Shown piece after piece: positions 16,676 to 25,781 of a stretch of DNA of 64,000 nucleotides. The DNA lies in the NCBI RefSeq assembly GCF_900112495.1, contig NZ_FOMA01000001.1, forward strand, positions 62,001 to 126,000, in the 5' to 3' direction. The DNA comes from Bacillus sp. OV322. Lineage in GTDB: Bacteria; Bacillota; Bacilli; Bacillales; DSM-1321. A model generated the notes under the pieces. It was not told the DNA's origin. It saw nothing but the letters and a program-made list of their open reading frames with translations, and did not search any database. Position numbers and translations under genes: made by a program. How positions within the stretch are numbered: position 1 is the first letter of the stretch; each line of letters begins with the position of its first letter.

Positions 16676-18955
16676 TTAACTGGAGCAAGAATCGCAATCT
16701 TCCAAATCACTTGATGTAGAGCGGATATAATAGGTTGTTTTAAGACCTGATTTCCAGGCTTCCATATGATAGTTCAGCAGTTCTTTTGCTTTAATGGTGT
16801 TTTTAACATAAATATTGAAAGATATAGATTGATCAATATGGCGCTGCCTTGCTGCATTTTGCTTAATGCTCCAAAGCTGGTCAATATGGAAGGAAGATTT
16901 ATAGTACCACGATGTTTCGCTGTTCAAGTCTGGAACCGTAACCGGGATTTTATAATCCTTTTTCTCTTCGGAAAATACCTTCAGGAAAATAGGATCAATG
17001 CTTGCTGTGCTGCCGGCTATAATAGAAGTGGTTGCATTTGGAGCGACAGCCATTAAGTAGGCGTTTCGGATGCCGTTTTTCATGACGTCCTGCTGCAAAC
17101 CAGGCCAGTCCAGATCAGAATCACGGTTTAAATAATCCCTTTTAGCAAAATATTCGCCAGTTTCCCAGTCGGAATGGCTGTAAACCGGGTATACTCCTTT
17201 TTCTGCAGCAAGCTCCATGCTCGCTTTGATGGTTAAGAATGCGATTTTCTCATAAAGGGCATCAGCATATTGTACAGCCTCCATGCTTTCCCATCTTATT
17301 TTCTTCAGGGCAAGCAAATGGTGCCAGCCAAATGTTCCAAGGCCGATGGCCCGGTATTTTTTATTAGTTAATTGTGCCTGGGGAACAGAAATGGTATTTA
17401 AATCTATTACATTATCAAGCATACGAACCTGAATGGAAATCAGCCTTTCCAGCACATTGCCTGTTACTGCCTTTGCCAGATTAATTGATGATAGATTGCA
17501 GACCACAAAGTCTCCGCCCGTTTTGATTGTTATGATTTTCCCATCTTCTGTGTACTGCTCATGAATGCTTGTGGAACTCTGATTTTGGGCAATCTCCGAG
17601 CAAAGATTGCTGCAGTAAATCATGCCGGCGTGTGAGTTCGCATTTTTCCTGTTAACTTCGTCCCGGTAAAATAAGAAAGGAGTTCCAGTTTCAAGCTGGC
17701 TTTTCATGATGCTTTTCATGATTTCTATTGCTGGTATTTCCACTTTTGAGAGTTCCGGGTTCTCGATGCAGAGTCTGTATTTTTCCCGGAAGGTTCCAGA
17801 GCCCCGCTGTTCATCATAAAAGTCTTCGAGGGAAAATCCCATTACCGTACGGACCTCATGCGGATCAAAAAGGAACCATGAGGAACGGGACTCGACTTGT
17901 TCCATGAATAAATCTGGCAGACAGATCCCTGTGAATAAATCGTGCGTTCTGTACCGTTCATCTCCATTGTTAAGCTTGGAATCCAGAAAGGGGAAAATAT
18001 CCTTATGCCAGACATCAAGGTAGACAGCAATGGCTCCTTTCCTCTGACCGAGCTGATCTACGCTTACTGCAGTGTTATTAAGCTGCTTCATCCAGGGAAT
18101 AACACCTGATGATACTCCTTTAAACCCTTTAATATCGCTGCCTCTGCTCCTGATTTTACCGAGATAAACACCAATGCCGCCGCCGGATTTAGATACATTA
18201 GCAATATCGGTGTTGCTGTCATAAATGCTTTGTAGGCTGTCCTCAATAGTATCTATGAAGCAGCTTGAAAGCTGTCCATAATTTTTTCCGGCATTTGCAA
18301 GGGTAGGAGTGGCAGCGGTCATATATAGATTGCTGAGTGCCCAGTAAGCTTCCTTCACGTATTCAATTCTTTTTTCTTTTGATTCATTTGCCATAATTGT
18401 CATAGCGATAATTAAGAAGCGCTCCTGTGGCAGCTCCTGAATTTTACCGTCAAAGTCTTTTGCTAAGTATCTGTCCGACAATGTTCTCAATCCTATGTAG
18501 GTGAACAGCTTATCCTTGTCTGCATCCAGCAGCTTTCCAATCTCTGTAATTTCTTCTTTTGAATATGAATCGATAAGCAGAGGGTGGAAAATCCCCAGAC
18601 TGCAGAGATGGCTGATGAGGCTATACAGGGAACCATAAGGTGCATCCGGACTATAGCTTCTGTTTGCAGCAGCCTCACTGCGCAGGAAGTTCAGGTATAC
18701 TCTTGCACATACAAAAGTCCAGTCAGGTTCGATTTCTGAAATTAAAGAAAGTCCTTCTAAAATGATGACATTAGCGATTTGTTCTTTGGAAATCCCGGTT
18801 CGGCCAAAGAGGATTTCCGTTACTCTTTCTTTGAAGTCCTCAGTTTTCAGGAATGGAAAATCGCGAAGAATTTCTTCGAGGGAAGCGACTGCCTCTTTTT
18901 TCAATTCATATTCCTCGTGCATGGATAAACCTTCAGCAGATAGTGCCACTTTCAT
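16676..18955 (-). CDS. nrdA: Ribonucleotide reductase large (catalytic) subunit
   Basis: A 759-residue R1 protein that reduces ribonucleoside diphosphates. Visible are the active-site Cys in LSSCFID, the glycine-rich SKSGGGIGVYLG, the loop-2-like RGSDIKGFKG, the catalytic NLCSEI phrase (Asn, Cys, Glu), the radical-path region near the C-terminus, and a C-terminal redox pair in the tail EDCDSCSS. The N-terminus (about 90 residues before the R1 core) is longer than in class Ib NrdE (about 700 aa), without a clear complete ATP-cone. ATG 18955 is chosen because GGAGG is 9 bases upstream. It is directly preceded by a cobalamin riboswitch and terminator. Confidence 0.92.
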   Translation of the reverse strand: MKVALSAEGLSMHEEYELKKEAVASLEEILRDFPFLKTEDFKERVTEILFGRTGISKEQIANVIILEGLSLISEIEPDWTFVCARVYLNFLRSEAAANRSYSPDAPYGSLYSLISHLCSLGIFHPLLIDSYSKEEITEIGKLLDADKDKLFTYIGLRTLSDRYLAKDFDGKIQELPQERFLIIAMTIMANESKEKRIEYVKEAYWALSNLYMTAATPTLANAGKNYGQLSSCFIDTIEDSLQSIYDSNTDIANVSKSGGGIGVYLGKIRSRGSDIKGFKGVSSGVIPWMKQLNNTAVSVDQLGQRKGAIAVYLDVWHKDIFPFLDSKLNNGDERYRTHDLFTGICLPDLFMEQVESRSSWFLFDPHEVRTVMGFSLEDFYDEQRGSGTFREKYRLCIENPELSKVEIPAIEIMKSIMKSQLETGTPFLFYRDEVNRKNANSHAGMIYCSNLCSEIAQNQSSTSIHEQYTEDGKIITIKTGGDFVVCNLSSINLAKAVTGNVLERLISIQVRMLDNVIDLNTISVPQAQLTNKKYRAIGLGTFGWHHLLALKKIRWESMEAVQYADALYEKIAFLTIKASMELAAEKGVYPVYSHSDWETGEYFAKRDYLNRDSDLDWPGLQQDVMKNGIRNAYLMAVAPNATTSIIAGSTASIDPIFLKVFSEEKKDYKIPVTVPDLNSETSWYYKSSFHIDQLWSIKQNAARQRHIDQSISFNIYVKNTIKAKELLNYHMEAWKSGLKTTYYIRSTSSDLEDCDSCSS

Positions 18956-18977
18956 CTTGTTTTCCTCCTTTTGGATA

Positions 18978-19020
18978 TAAAAAAACCCGCTCATGAATTG
19001 AGCGGATCAAACGATGTGAT
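18978..19020 (-). terminator. Riboswitch-controlled terminator before nrdA
   Basis: On the minus strand CCGCTCA (19005-18999) pairs with TGAGCGG (18993-18987), followed by T-run 18985-18978. Just upstream CATCGTTT (19016-19009) can pair with AAACGATG (19059-19052) to form a competing antiterminator helix. This is the expression platform of the cobalamin riboswitch. Confidence 0.85.
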
Positions 19021-19091
19021 AAAAGAGAAAATGAAGACGGTGCTTTTAACCCATCGTTTCATCACCTCAATCCCCGAAGAATAAGAAACTT

Positions 19092-19258
19092 GGCAGGCAA
19101 TAGGCAGGTCTCCTGGCTTATGTTCATCCTACTCTGAGTCCTTCCCGTATAAAGACATACAGTGGAAATCTCATTTCGTCACATTTACAGTTGCGGGGAC
19201 AGCTCCGGGTTTACACCGGATTCCCTTTTCAGCCATTTCTGGCACCTATGCTTGCGGT
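19092..19258 (-). promoter_or_regulatory. Cobalamin (adenosylcobalamin-type) riboswitch
   Basis: Read on the minus strand the stretch contains the family landmarks in order: TAGGTGCC, GAAAAGGGAATCCGGTG, CCGGAGCTGTCCCCGCAACTGTAA and, near the 3' end, the B12 box AGCCAGGAGACCTGCC. The nrdA terminator follows 70-110 bases on, so B12 would stop transcription of nrdA-nrdB. The rest of the 745-bp gap up to 19701 holds repeat copy 5 and the ppaC promoter region. Confidence 0.95.
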
Positions 19259-19359
19259 TCTATATATAGTTTTATGTATATATTCATGTTCCATATCTAG
19301 TATGTTGACTGATATAATCGTACGCTAACTTTATGAAAATATCAACTATGAAAAAAAGT

Positions 19360-19530
19360 CAGGTTGATTGGAGCGTAAGGTGCGAGACTCCTGCTTAGAT
19401 GAGCAGAACAGGTGAGACCTAAGCAGGCGCGGCCGAGGAAGCTCACCGCCTGCCCCGCGGAAAGCGAGCATCCTGGAGCTGAAATCAGCCACCTTGTTTT
19501 ATAGCAGCAGAGTTTACGAAAACAGCTTTA
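19360..19530 (-). repeat. MITE-like repeat, copy 5 (right end lost)
   Basis: In the minus orientation it has the left end AAAGCTGTTTTCGTAAACTCTG, then TGATTTCAGCTCCAGGATGCTCGCTTTCCGCGG and the core up to CGCTCCAATCAACCT. The last about 55 bp with the right terminal repeat are absent. Confidence 0.8.
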
Positions 19531-19701
19531 ATTGTTTAGAAGGAAAATGGATGCAGACAAATTTCTGTCAAAAAGAGAAGGGGAAACTTGAAAAAATTTA
19601 ATAATTAAAAGACAATGAAGTTGTGATAAAATAGATGAAAAAGCTGTGCACCAAATTTGGGAAAGAGCTAAAATTCAATCAAGAACAAAAGGAGTAATAA
19701 C

Positions 19702-20637
19702 GTGGAAAAAATATTAGTGTTCGGACATAAAAATCCAGATACAGATACAATTTGTTCAGCCATTGCTTATGCTGATCTGAAAAAGCAGCTGGGCATGAAT
19801 GCAGAACCCGTCCGTCTTGGTGAAATTAACGGTGAAACTCAGTTTGCATTAAGCCACTTCAATATGGATGCACCGCGTCTTGTTGAGGAAGTTTCAGCAG
19901 AAGCGGATACTGTCATTCTGGTTGATCATAATGAACGCCAGCAAAGTGCGGATGATATTGAGAAAGTGCGGATTCTGGAAGTAATCGACCATCACAGAAT
20001 TGCAAACTTTGAAACAAGCGATCCGCTATATTATCGGGCTGAGCCTGTTGGCTGTACAGCAACGATCTTAAATAAGATTTACAAAGAAAACGGCGTCAGC
20101 ATTTCAAAGGAAATTGCCGGTCTGATGCTTTCTGCGATCATTTCAGATACTTTATTATTTAAATCACCGACCTGCACGGACCAGGATGTTGCCTGTGCAC
20201 TTGAATTAGCAGCCATTGCAGGAGTTGAGGCGGAGAAATACGGTCTTGACATGCTGAAGGCAGGAGCCGATTTAAGTGATAAGTCCATTGAACAGCTTAT
20301 CTCGCTGGATGCAAAGGAATTCCAGATGGGAAATGTCAAAGCAGTTATTGCCCAGGTTAATGCTGTGGATACAAATGACGTTCTATCACAGCAGGATGAG
20401 CTTGAAAAAGCCATTTCTCAAGTCATAGAAGAACGCAGCCTGGATTTATTCCTGTTTGTGGTTACAGATATCCTGAACAATGATTCCGTTGGCCTTGCAC
20501 TGGGCCGTTCAGCAGAATCTGTTGAAAAAGCCTACAATGTAACTCTTGCAAATAATACGGCAGTATTAAAGGGAGTAGTTTCCCGCAAGAAGCAAATTGT
20601 TCCGGTATTGACTGAAGTTCTTGCTGCTGAAGCTTAA
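19702..20637 (+). CDS. ppaC: Manganese-dependent inorganic pyrophosphatase (family II)
   Basis: A 311-residue DHH-family enzyme that hydrolyses pyrophosphate in the cytoplasm and so pulls biosynthetic reactions forward. N-terminal metal-site motifs are [19 protein letters not shown] (about residues 6-24), VDHNE (about 74-78) and the DHH motif in [10 protein letters not shown] (about 96-105). The C-terminal DHHA2 substrate lid carries the Arg-Lys-Lys phrase SRKKQIVP (about 295-302). The length is standard. GTG start with AAAGGAG upstream; monocistronic with its own terminator. Confidence 0.95.
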   Translation: MEKILVFGHKNPDTDTICSAIAYADLKKQLGMNAEPVRLGEINGETQFALSHFNMDAPRLVEEVSAEADTVILVDHNERQQSADDIEKVRILEVIDHHRIANFETSDPLYYRAEPVGCTATILNKIYKENGVSISKEIAGLMLSAIISDTLLFKSPTCTDQDVACALELAAIAGVEAEKYGLDMLKAGADLSDKSIEQLISLDAKEFQMGNVKAVIAQVNAVDTNDVLSQQDELEKAISQVIEERSLDLFLFVVTDILNNDSVGLALGRSAESVEKAYNVTLANNTAVLKGVVSRKKQIVPVLTEVLAAEA

Positions 20638-20644
20638 GAGTAAT

Positions 20645-20684
20645 AAAAGGGTACATCTCGTGAAATGAGATGCACCCTTTTTTT
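20645..20684 (+). terminator. Terminator after ppaC
   Basis: AAAAGGGTACATCTC pairs with GAGATGCACCCTTTT (one A-C mismatch) with a T-run. Confidence 0.9.
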
Positions 20685-20804
20685 AATTGGGCTCCGCTAT
20701 AGCTTAAATAGGATTATGCCGCATAGAGCCTGAAGCGAAATAAGCCGGCTTTAATGTTCATAGATAAACATTATCATTTATCAAGATTGAGGTGCGGGGA
20801 CTCA

Positions 20805-21008
20805 TTACTCTTCACTGGATGAATTGTCTTTTGTATCTTCCTTATCCCGCTCTTCCTGATTTTCCATTTTTATATCCTCCAATGGAAGGTCATCAATTGG
20901 CATAACAGTTTGATCTCTTTCCAGCTGTGTTTCACGATCTTCTTTAAATGCCTTGGATTTTTCGTTTCTTTCCTCCAGGTACTTTTCTTTATCCCTATTA
21001 TGGCTCAT
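20805..21008 (-). CDS. Small, highly charged protein (67 aa), unknown function
   Basis: ATG at 21008 with GGAGAG about 10 bases upstream. An upstream in-frame ATG at 21029 would add seven residues but has a poorer context. The product is almost entirely Glu, Asp, Lys, Arg and Ser (KEKYLEERNEKSKAFKEDRE), with no hydrophobic core, so it is probably disordered or a coiled coil. It may be a spore or stress-associated protein by composition only. I do not recognise the family. Confidence 0.6.
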   Translation of the reverse strand: MSHNRDKEKYLEERNEKSKAFKEDRETQLERDQTVMPIDDLPLEDIKMENQEERDKEDTKDNSSSEE

Positions 21009-21202
21009 AACAGATCTCTCCTTTTTCATGCGTTTTTTATCTTTTCCCCTATAAAAAATTGTCAAACACATAGTGCCTGTTCAGTGATTGTATAGCAGGG
21101 GTTCCTGGGCTTATAAAAATATCATGGGAAGATATACTAGAAACAGGGAAGGCAAAGGGGTTTTTTGCATCCCGAATAGAGGTATACCTAAGGAGGAAGG
21201 AA

Positions 21203-21886
21203 GTGTTGGTGCTGGAATTTGTATTTATTCTTTTATACTTTGCGATCATTGCACTTGTTATAGAAATTTCCGTGATTCTTTTTAATATGACAGGAATGAA
21301 GACAAAGGTGTCACGGTTTCAGGTGATTTCCATGCTGACTGGCACCGGATTTACAACAGATGAATCAAGTGCCATCATTGATCATCCAATACGCAGAAAA
21401 ATAGCTGCATTTCTAATATTATTCGGGGCCTTTTCACTTGCAGTCATCATTTCATCCGTGAGTACCATTCTGTCTGACGATCTCAGGATACATGAACTCT
21501 CCATTATTTGCGGAGCATTGCTTGTCCTCCTTTTTATCGGCAAAACAAAATGGATTCAAAAGCACTTTGAAGGTAAAGTTACGGAGGAAATGGAGCAAAA
21601 TTACCAAATGTATGAGCGTCCAATCAAGGATATTCTTTTTTTGAATGAAAATGATCTGGTGACCGACCTGGCGATTAAGGAAGGAAGCCCTTTAATCGGA
21701 AAAAAGGTGGGTGATATCCTTTCGGAAGATGATGATATTACTATCCTTTTTATTCAAAGAGGAGAAGTTCAGGTACGTAAAGGCCTGAATGGCTCTACCA
21801 TCAACGAGGGAGATCGGATTTATCTGTATGGAAATAAAAACGAAATTGAGGAGAAATTCGAGTCGGAAATAGATAAGAAAAATTGA
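21203..21886 (+). CDS. Membrane protein with C-terminal TrkA-C (RCK_C) domain
   Basis: A 227-residue protein. It has three hydrophobic helices, at about residues 2-27 (EFVFILLYFAIIALVIEISVIL), 70-90 and 95-112. A cytoplasmic linker with EQNYQMYERPIKD follows. Residues about 145-222 form a TrkA-C/RCK_C domain (LAIKEGSPLIGKKVGDIL, then GEVQVRKG and EGDRIYLYG), the kind of module that binds nucleotides such as c-di-AMP in potassium and other ion systems. It has no RCK_N domain and no pore helix signature, so it is not itself a Trk/Ktr channel. GTG start with AGGAGG 6 bases upstream. Role unknown. Confidence 0.78.
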   Translation: MLVLEFVFILLYFAIIALVIEISVILFNMTGMKTKVSRFQVISMLTGTGFTTDESSAIIDHPIRRKIAAFLILFGAFSLAVIISSVSTILSDDLRIHELSIICGALLVLLFIGKTKWIQKHFEGKVTEEMEQNYQMYERPIKDILFLNENDLVTDLAIKEGSPLIGKKVGDILSEDDDITILFIQRGEVQVRKGLNGSTINEGDRIYLYGNKNEIEEKFESEIDKKN

Positions 21887-21925
21887 GGCAATTGTTGAAT
21901 ATTTTTTCTCACTCTTCAATAACAG

Positions 21926-21952
21926 TAAAATTTTGCTGTTTTTGTCCGATAA
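21926..21952 (+). promoter_or_regulatory. Sigma-D promoter of the chemotaxis receptor gene
   Basis: TAAA (21926-21929), exactly 15 bp, then TCCGATAA (21945-21952). This is one to two bases from the sigma-D consensus TAAA-N15-GCCGATAT. It places the transcription start about 25 bases before the receptor ATG and puts the gene in the motility regulon. Confidence 0.75.
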
Positions 21953-21985
21953 AAATTAGGACATTTGAAGAGTGAGGAGACAGAT

Positions 21986-23680
21986 ATGAAGCTAACAATT
22001 TCTAGAAAACTGATTGGGGCCTTCGCTGTGGTTTTGCTTTTGCTGGGGAGTGCCACTGCATTAACAAACTGGCAGCTAGGAAAAATTGATCAAACCTATG
22101 AGTTGGTGTTCGATCAGAATATAAGGGACCTGCTTGCTGTTAAAGATTTAAGGGAATCCGTCATGGATCAGTCCAATCATATCAGGGGGTATTTAATAAC
22201 TGGAGATCCTGTTTTCATTAATGATTATAAGCAGTCAGTCAACGAATTTGAAAGCACTTACAAACATTTGCTGAGCGGTACAGATGATAAAAAAGGAAAG
22301 GAACTGCTTAAAGATTTGAAGGATACCGATAAACTGTATCAAGCTATGGTTCAAAGGGAAATTCTGTTCAAGCAGCAAAACAGAGAAGAGACTTATATAG
22401 GTATCGTTAAAACCTCTGCAGCCGGCATGGGGAAAAACTTTTCCAATAAAACAGCCGGGCTTGTTGAATACCAGAAGCATAAAATGGACCTGGCCAGAAA
22501 GAATGCACATGATAATTCGAATCACACTCAGGCAATCGTCTGGATCGTGAATATTTTATCTGTCATCATTGGTATTATCCTGGCTATCAGCCTTGGAAGG
22601 TCCATCACAAGACCAATCCGAATTGTTTCCGGAGATTTAAAGGAGCTGGCAGCAGGAAACTTGTCGGGCCAAATGATTTCGGTGAAGAACAAGGATGAAA
22701 TTGGCATTCTTGTCGGGGCGCTGAACCAAATGAAACAGGATTTAAGAAACATTATTACCAGAGTCCAGGATTCCTCCCTGCAGGTTGCTTCAAGCAGTGA
22801 AGAATTATTGGCGAGTGCTGAACAAAGCTCCCAAGCAGCCCAGCAGATTGCGAGCATCACCCAGGACCAGGCTGGCGGGCTGGAGGGGCAATTACAGCAA
22901 TTTAACAAGGTATCGGATTCAGTTGATGAAATGTCCCAAGGAATGGGCAAGATTGCATCAGACAGTGAGGAAATGCTTCATGCAGCTGAACTGGCAGGCC
23001 TACTAAGCCAAAAAGGAAAGAAATCAGTGGAAAGCATCGTAGCACAGATGAAAAAGATTGATGAGACAGTAAAGGATGCAACGCATTCTATCCATCAGCT
23101 CGGCAGCAGATCGAATGAAATCAGCCATATTGTTGAAATGATTACTTCTATTGCCGATCAGACCAATTTGCTGGCACTGAACGCAGCGATAGAGGCGGCA
23201 AGGGCCGGCGAGCATGGAAAAGGGTTTGCTGTAGTGGCAGATGAAGTGAGAAAACTTGCTGAGGAGTCAAAAAAGTCCGCTTCCCAGATCCATGAAATGA
23301 TTGGGCATATCCAAAGTGAGACATCAAGAGCAGTGGAAGCAATGAATGCCGGAAATAAACAGGTGTTTAATGGATTAGAGCAAACCAGCGAAGTGAATAA
23401 CGCCTTTACCCAGATTTCAGGGTCAATCTCAGATGTATCAGAAAAGGTTGAGGATGTATCGTCATCGGTCAAGAATCTTTCATCAATAAGTGAGGGAATT
23501 GTAGGCGCGATACACTCTGTGAAAGCTATTGCTGAAAACAGTGTGATGGGGAGCAGGGAAAGCTCGGCTGCCACTCAGGAACAGCTTGCAACGATGGAAG
23601 AAATCACAGCTTCTTCAGCTACATTGTCTCAATTATCAGAAGAGCTGCAAACACTTGCAGCAAAATTCACAGTGGAATAA
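21986..23680 (+). CDS. Methyl-accepting chemotaxis protein
   Basis: A 564-residue transmembrane receptor that signals through CheW/CheA. TM1 is about residues 8-27, an extracytoplasmic four-helix-bundle or CHASE3-like sensor spans about 28-180 (with [17 protein letters not shown]), and TM2 is about 186-206. HAMP follows ([20 protein letters not shown]), then a long helical signalling domain. Its hairpin tip carries the invariant phrase [20 protein letters not shown] and [15 protein letters not shown]. Methylation-type Glu/Gln pairs are frequent. ATG 21986 has GAGGAG 6 bases upstream. The ligand is not predictable. A sigma-D promoter precedes it and a strong terminator follows. Confidence 0.93.
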   Translation: MKLTISRKLIGAFAVVLLLLGSATALTNWQLGKIDQTYELVFDQNIRDLLAVKDLRESVMDQSNHIRGYLITGDPVFINDYKQSVNEFESTYKHLLSGTDDKKGKELLKDLKDTDKLYQAMVQREILFKQQNREETYIGIVKTSAAGMGKNFSNKTAGLVEYQKHKMDLARKNAHDNSNHTQAIVWIVNILSVIIGIILAISLGRSITRPIRIVSGDLKELAAGNLSGQMISVKNKDEIGILVGALNQMKQDLRNIITRVQDSSLQVASSSEELLASAEQSSQAAQQIASITQDQAGGLEGQLQQFNKVSDSVDEMSQGMGKIASDSEEMLHAAELAGLLSQKGKKSVESIVAQMKKIDETVKDATHSIHQLGSRSNEISHIVEMITSIADQTNLLALNAAIEAARAGEHGKGFAVVADEVRKLAEESKKSASQIHEMIGHIQSETSRAVEAMNAGNKQVFNGLEQTSEVNNAFTQISGSISDVSEKVEDVSSSVKNLSSISEGIVGAIHSVKAIAENSVMGSRESSAATQEQLATMEEITASSATLSQLSEELQTLAAKFTVE

Positions 23681-23757
23681 CATGTAAGGGTTCTATCATC
23701 CGCCTTCAGATTCATTAAATGAACCTGGTTATTAACTGCGGCAGTCATATACTAGGG

Positions 23758-23798
23758 AGGCCTCCATCTTGTAGATGGAGGCCTTATCTATTTTTTTT
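23758..23798 (+). terminator. Terminator after the chemotaxis receptor
   Basis: AGGCCTCCATC pairs with GATGGAGGCCT around TTGTA; a T-run follows after six bases. Confidence 0.85.
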
Positions 23799-23847
23799 GG
23801 AGCGATTACCATAAGTTTTTGCAATATACGGCAGACTTTCTTTAAAG

Positions 23848-24073
23848 AAGGCTATTTTCGTAAACTTTGCTGCTATGAAACAAGGTGGCTGATTTCCTCT
23901 GCAGGAGGCTCGCTTTCCACGCAAGCGGTGAGCCTCCTCGGCTGCGCCTGCTTAGGTCTCATCTGCTAATCTAAGCAGGATTCTGGCACATTACGCTCAA
24001 ATCAGCCTGACTTGACAATGGGAACGCCTCACATAACAAATAAAAAAACAACAGTCTTTAAGAAAAGAGCCTT
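23848..24073 (+). repeat. MITE-like repeat, copy 6 (full length, 226 bp)
   Basis: Left end AAGGCTATTTTCGTAAAC, right end TCTTTAAGAAAAGAGCCTT, core with GGCTGATTTCCTCTGC and GGTGAGCCTCCTCGGCTGCG. It fills most of the gap between the receptor gene and the YtvI-like gene. No other gene is seen in 23681-24209. Confidence 0.88.
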
Positions 24074-24209
24074 TAGAAATGAATGTAATGAGTGGTACAG
24101 CCATACATATAGTAATCATGGCGTTCAATATGTGCTGTTATATGATAACCGTGTGCAGGATTCGTATATATAAGACATGGCCGGCAGAAGGCAGGGAGGA
24201 AGAGGCATC

Positions 24210-25241
24210 ATGATATCAAGCTGGTTTTGGAGATTTGTGTTTGCTGGGGGTATTTTATTTTTAATTCCTTATTCATGGCCATTACTATTTGCTCTTGGCA
24301 CAGCTGCCTTTCTTGAAAAGCTGATTGTCTTTATGATCCGTTCTTGGAGGCTGAATAGATTTTGGGCTGTTTTACTTACTTTTGTCTGCTATATTGGAGG
24401 ATTGCTGTCTGCCGTTTACTTTGCTGTTTCGGTGCTGGCGGGCCAAGTCGTCACGTTCGCAGAAAAGCTGCCGCGTTTAATTAAGGAACTTTACTACTCT
24501 GCGATTTTGCCTTCAGTTGGACAGTGGGATAAATATTCCGAGAAACTGCCTGCAAATGTCATTTCTTCAGCAGAACGGGCAGTTGAAGGTGGAATCCGCT
24601 CATTGGAAGCCTTTCTGCAGGAGCTCATGCAGGGTACCGTACAGCTGGCTGCGCTGGTTCCGGGCTTTTTTATCGATTTTCTGATTTACGTAATTGCCCT
24701 GTTTTTATTTTGTCTGGAATTCCCGATAATAAGGAAAAAGGCGAAGAATCTGTTGAAGGAGACAACCTATCAGAAAATTTCTCTTGTCTGCAGCGATTTG
24801 AGTAAAGCAGCCATAGGTTTCCTTAAAGCACAGGTGTTTTTAAGCTTCATTACTTTTCTCCTTGCTTACACTGGATTATGGATTCTCGGGGTACCATTTA
24901 CACTTCTGCTTTCTATCCTGATTATTTTGGTAGATATTCTTCCAATACTGGGAACTGGCTCAATGCTGGTGCCATGGGCAGTAATAGCTATCATTCAGGG
25001 AAACGGGCATTTAGGAATCGGGCTTATCATTTTATTTTTCAGCATTACGGTGATCAGAAGAATTATCGAGCCAAAGGTATATTCAGCAAATCTTGGTTTA
25101 ACTCCCATAGCATCGCTGATCAGTTTATATTTAGGCTTAAAGCTGATGGGTTTTATCGGTCTCTTTATTGGGCCAGCTGCGGTCATTGTCTTTGAAACGC
25201 TTAAAAAAGCAGGCTTTATAAAACTGAAAATTAAAATGTGA
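24210..25241 (+). CDS. ytvI: AI-2E-family permease, YtvI-like sporulation membrane protein
   Basis: A 343-residue polytopic protein with the AI-2E/PerM arrangement. Two N-terminal helix pairs (WFWRFVFAGGILFLIPYSWPLLFALG, then FWAVLLTFVCYIGGLLSAVYF) come first. A soluble loop of about 90 residues follows, then five helices with VDILPILGTGSMLVPWAV and GLTPIASLISLYLGLKLMGF, where the conserved Pro-Gly-rich motifs sit. B. subtilis YtvI is about 370 residues and is made during sporulation. ATG 24210 is favoured by GGGAGG/AGAGG upstream; the ATG at 24177 lacks a site. Transport substrate is unknown. Confidence 0.82.
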   Translation: MISSWFWRFVFAGGILFLIPYSWPLLFALGTAAFLEKLIVFMIRSWRLNRFWAVLLTFVCYIGGLLSAVYFAVSVLAGQVVTFAEKLPRLIKELYYSAILPSVGQWDKYSEKLPANVISSAERAVEGGIRSLEAFLQELMQGTVQLAALVPGFFIDFLIYVIALFLFCLEFPIIRKKAKNLLKETTYQKISLVCSDLSKAAIGFLKAQVFLSFITFLLAYTGLWILGVPFTLLLSILIILVDILPILGTGSMLVPWAVIAIIQGNGHLGIGLIILFFSITVIRRIIEPKVYSANLGLTPIASLISLYLGLKLMGFIGLFIGPAAVIVFETLKKAGFIKLKIKM

Positions 25242-25359
25242 GATTTAGCCCTTCCTGTACGTGGACCGCGACGCTCTTAATCGAACGCGGAAAATATGCT
25301 AGTATAAAATATACTGTATGCATATTATCCATTCTTGTCTGCAGGAAGGGAGGGAATCA

Positions 25360-25689
25360 ATGGCGAAATCCATAATATTTTTTGTTCTGGCGGGTATTGC
25401 TGAAATTGGCGGTGGCTATCTGATGTGGATCTGGATTAAAGAGGGCGCATCATTCTGGCTTGGCATAATTGGCGCAATTATACTTGCCGTTTATGGAATC
25501 ATTCCTGCGTTTCAAAGCTTTCCGTCTTTTGGAAGGGTGTATGCAGCATATGGCGGGGTGTTTATCATTCTGTCGCTGCTGTGGTCATGGGCACTTGAAA
25601 AGAAGACTCCGGATCTGTATGATACGGCGGGTGCAATTTTATGCCTGGCTGGGGCGGCAATTATCTTATGGGGACCGAGAAATATCTAG
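25360..25689 (+). CDS. YnfA/UPF0060-family membrane protein
   Basis: A 109-residue protein with four helices. It carries the family phrases AGIAEIGGGYLMWIWIKEG (about residues 8-26), YGIIPAFQSFPSFGRVYAAYGGVFI (about 45-69) and an end of DLYDTAGAILCLAGAAIILWGPR. YnfA proteins resemble small multidrug resistance transporters and in some bacteria export cations; function here is unproven. ATG 25360 has GGGAGG 8 bases upstream; the upstream ATG at 25318 has none. Confidence 0.9.
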   Translation: MAKSIIFFVLAGIAEIGGGYLMWIWIKEGASFWLGIIGAIILAVYGIIPAFQSFPSFGRVYAAYGGVFIILSLLWSWALEKKTPDLYDTAGAILCLAGAAIILWGPRNI

Positions 25690-25738
25690 AGAGCATTGTT
25701 TTGCCGGGCTGTAAAAGAAAGTGCCCTGCTTAGGCGAA

Positions 25739-25781
25739 AAAGCAAAGAACCCGTACCAGCTGGTACGGGTTCTTTTTGCTT
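25739..25781. terminator. Strong bidirectional terminator
   Basis: An almost perfect palindrome of about 43 bp (AAGAACCCGTACC / GGTACGGGTTCTT plus A/T flanks) between convergent genes. Confidence 0.92.

Noticed and set aside
21921..21942. AACAG/CTGTT hairpin as a terminator for the TrkA-C gene
   Set aside because: The stem is only 5 bp and the bases are better explained as the -35 region and spacer of the sigma-D promoter.
22528..22950. A 140-codon minus-strand frame inside the chemotaxis receptor gene
   Set aside because: Antisense shadow of the helical signalling domain: Trp-, Ser- and Cys-rich, with no start signals.
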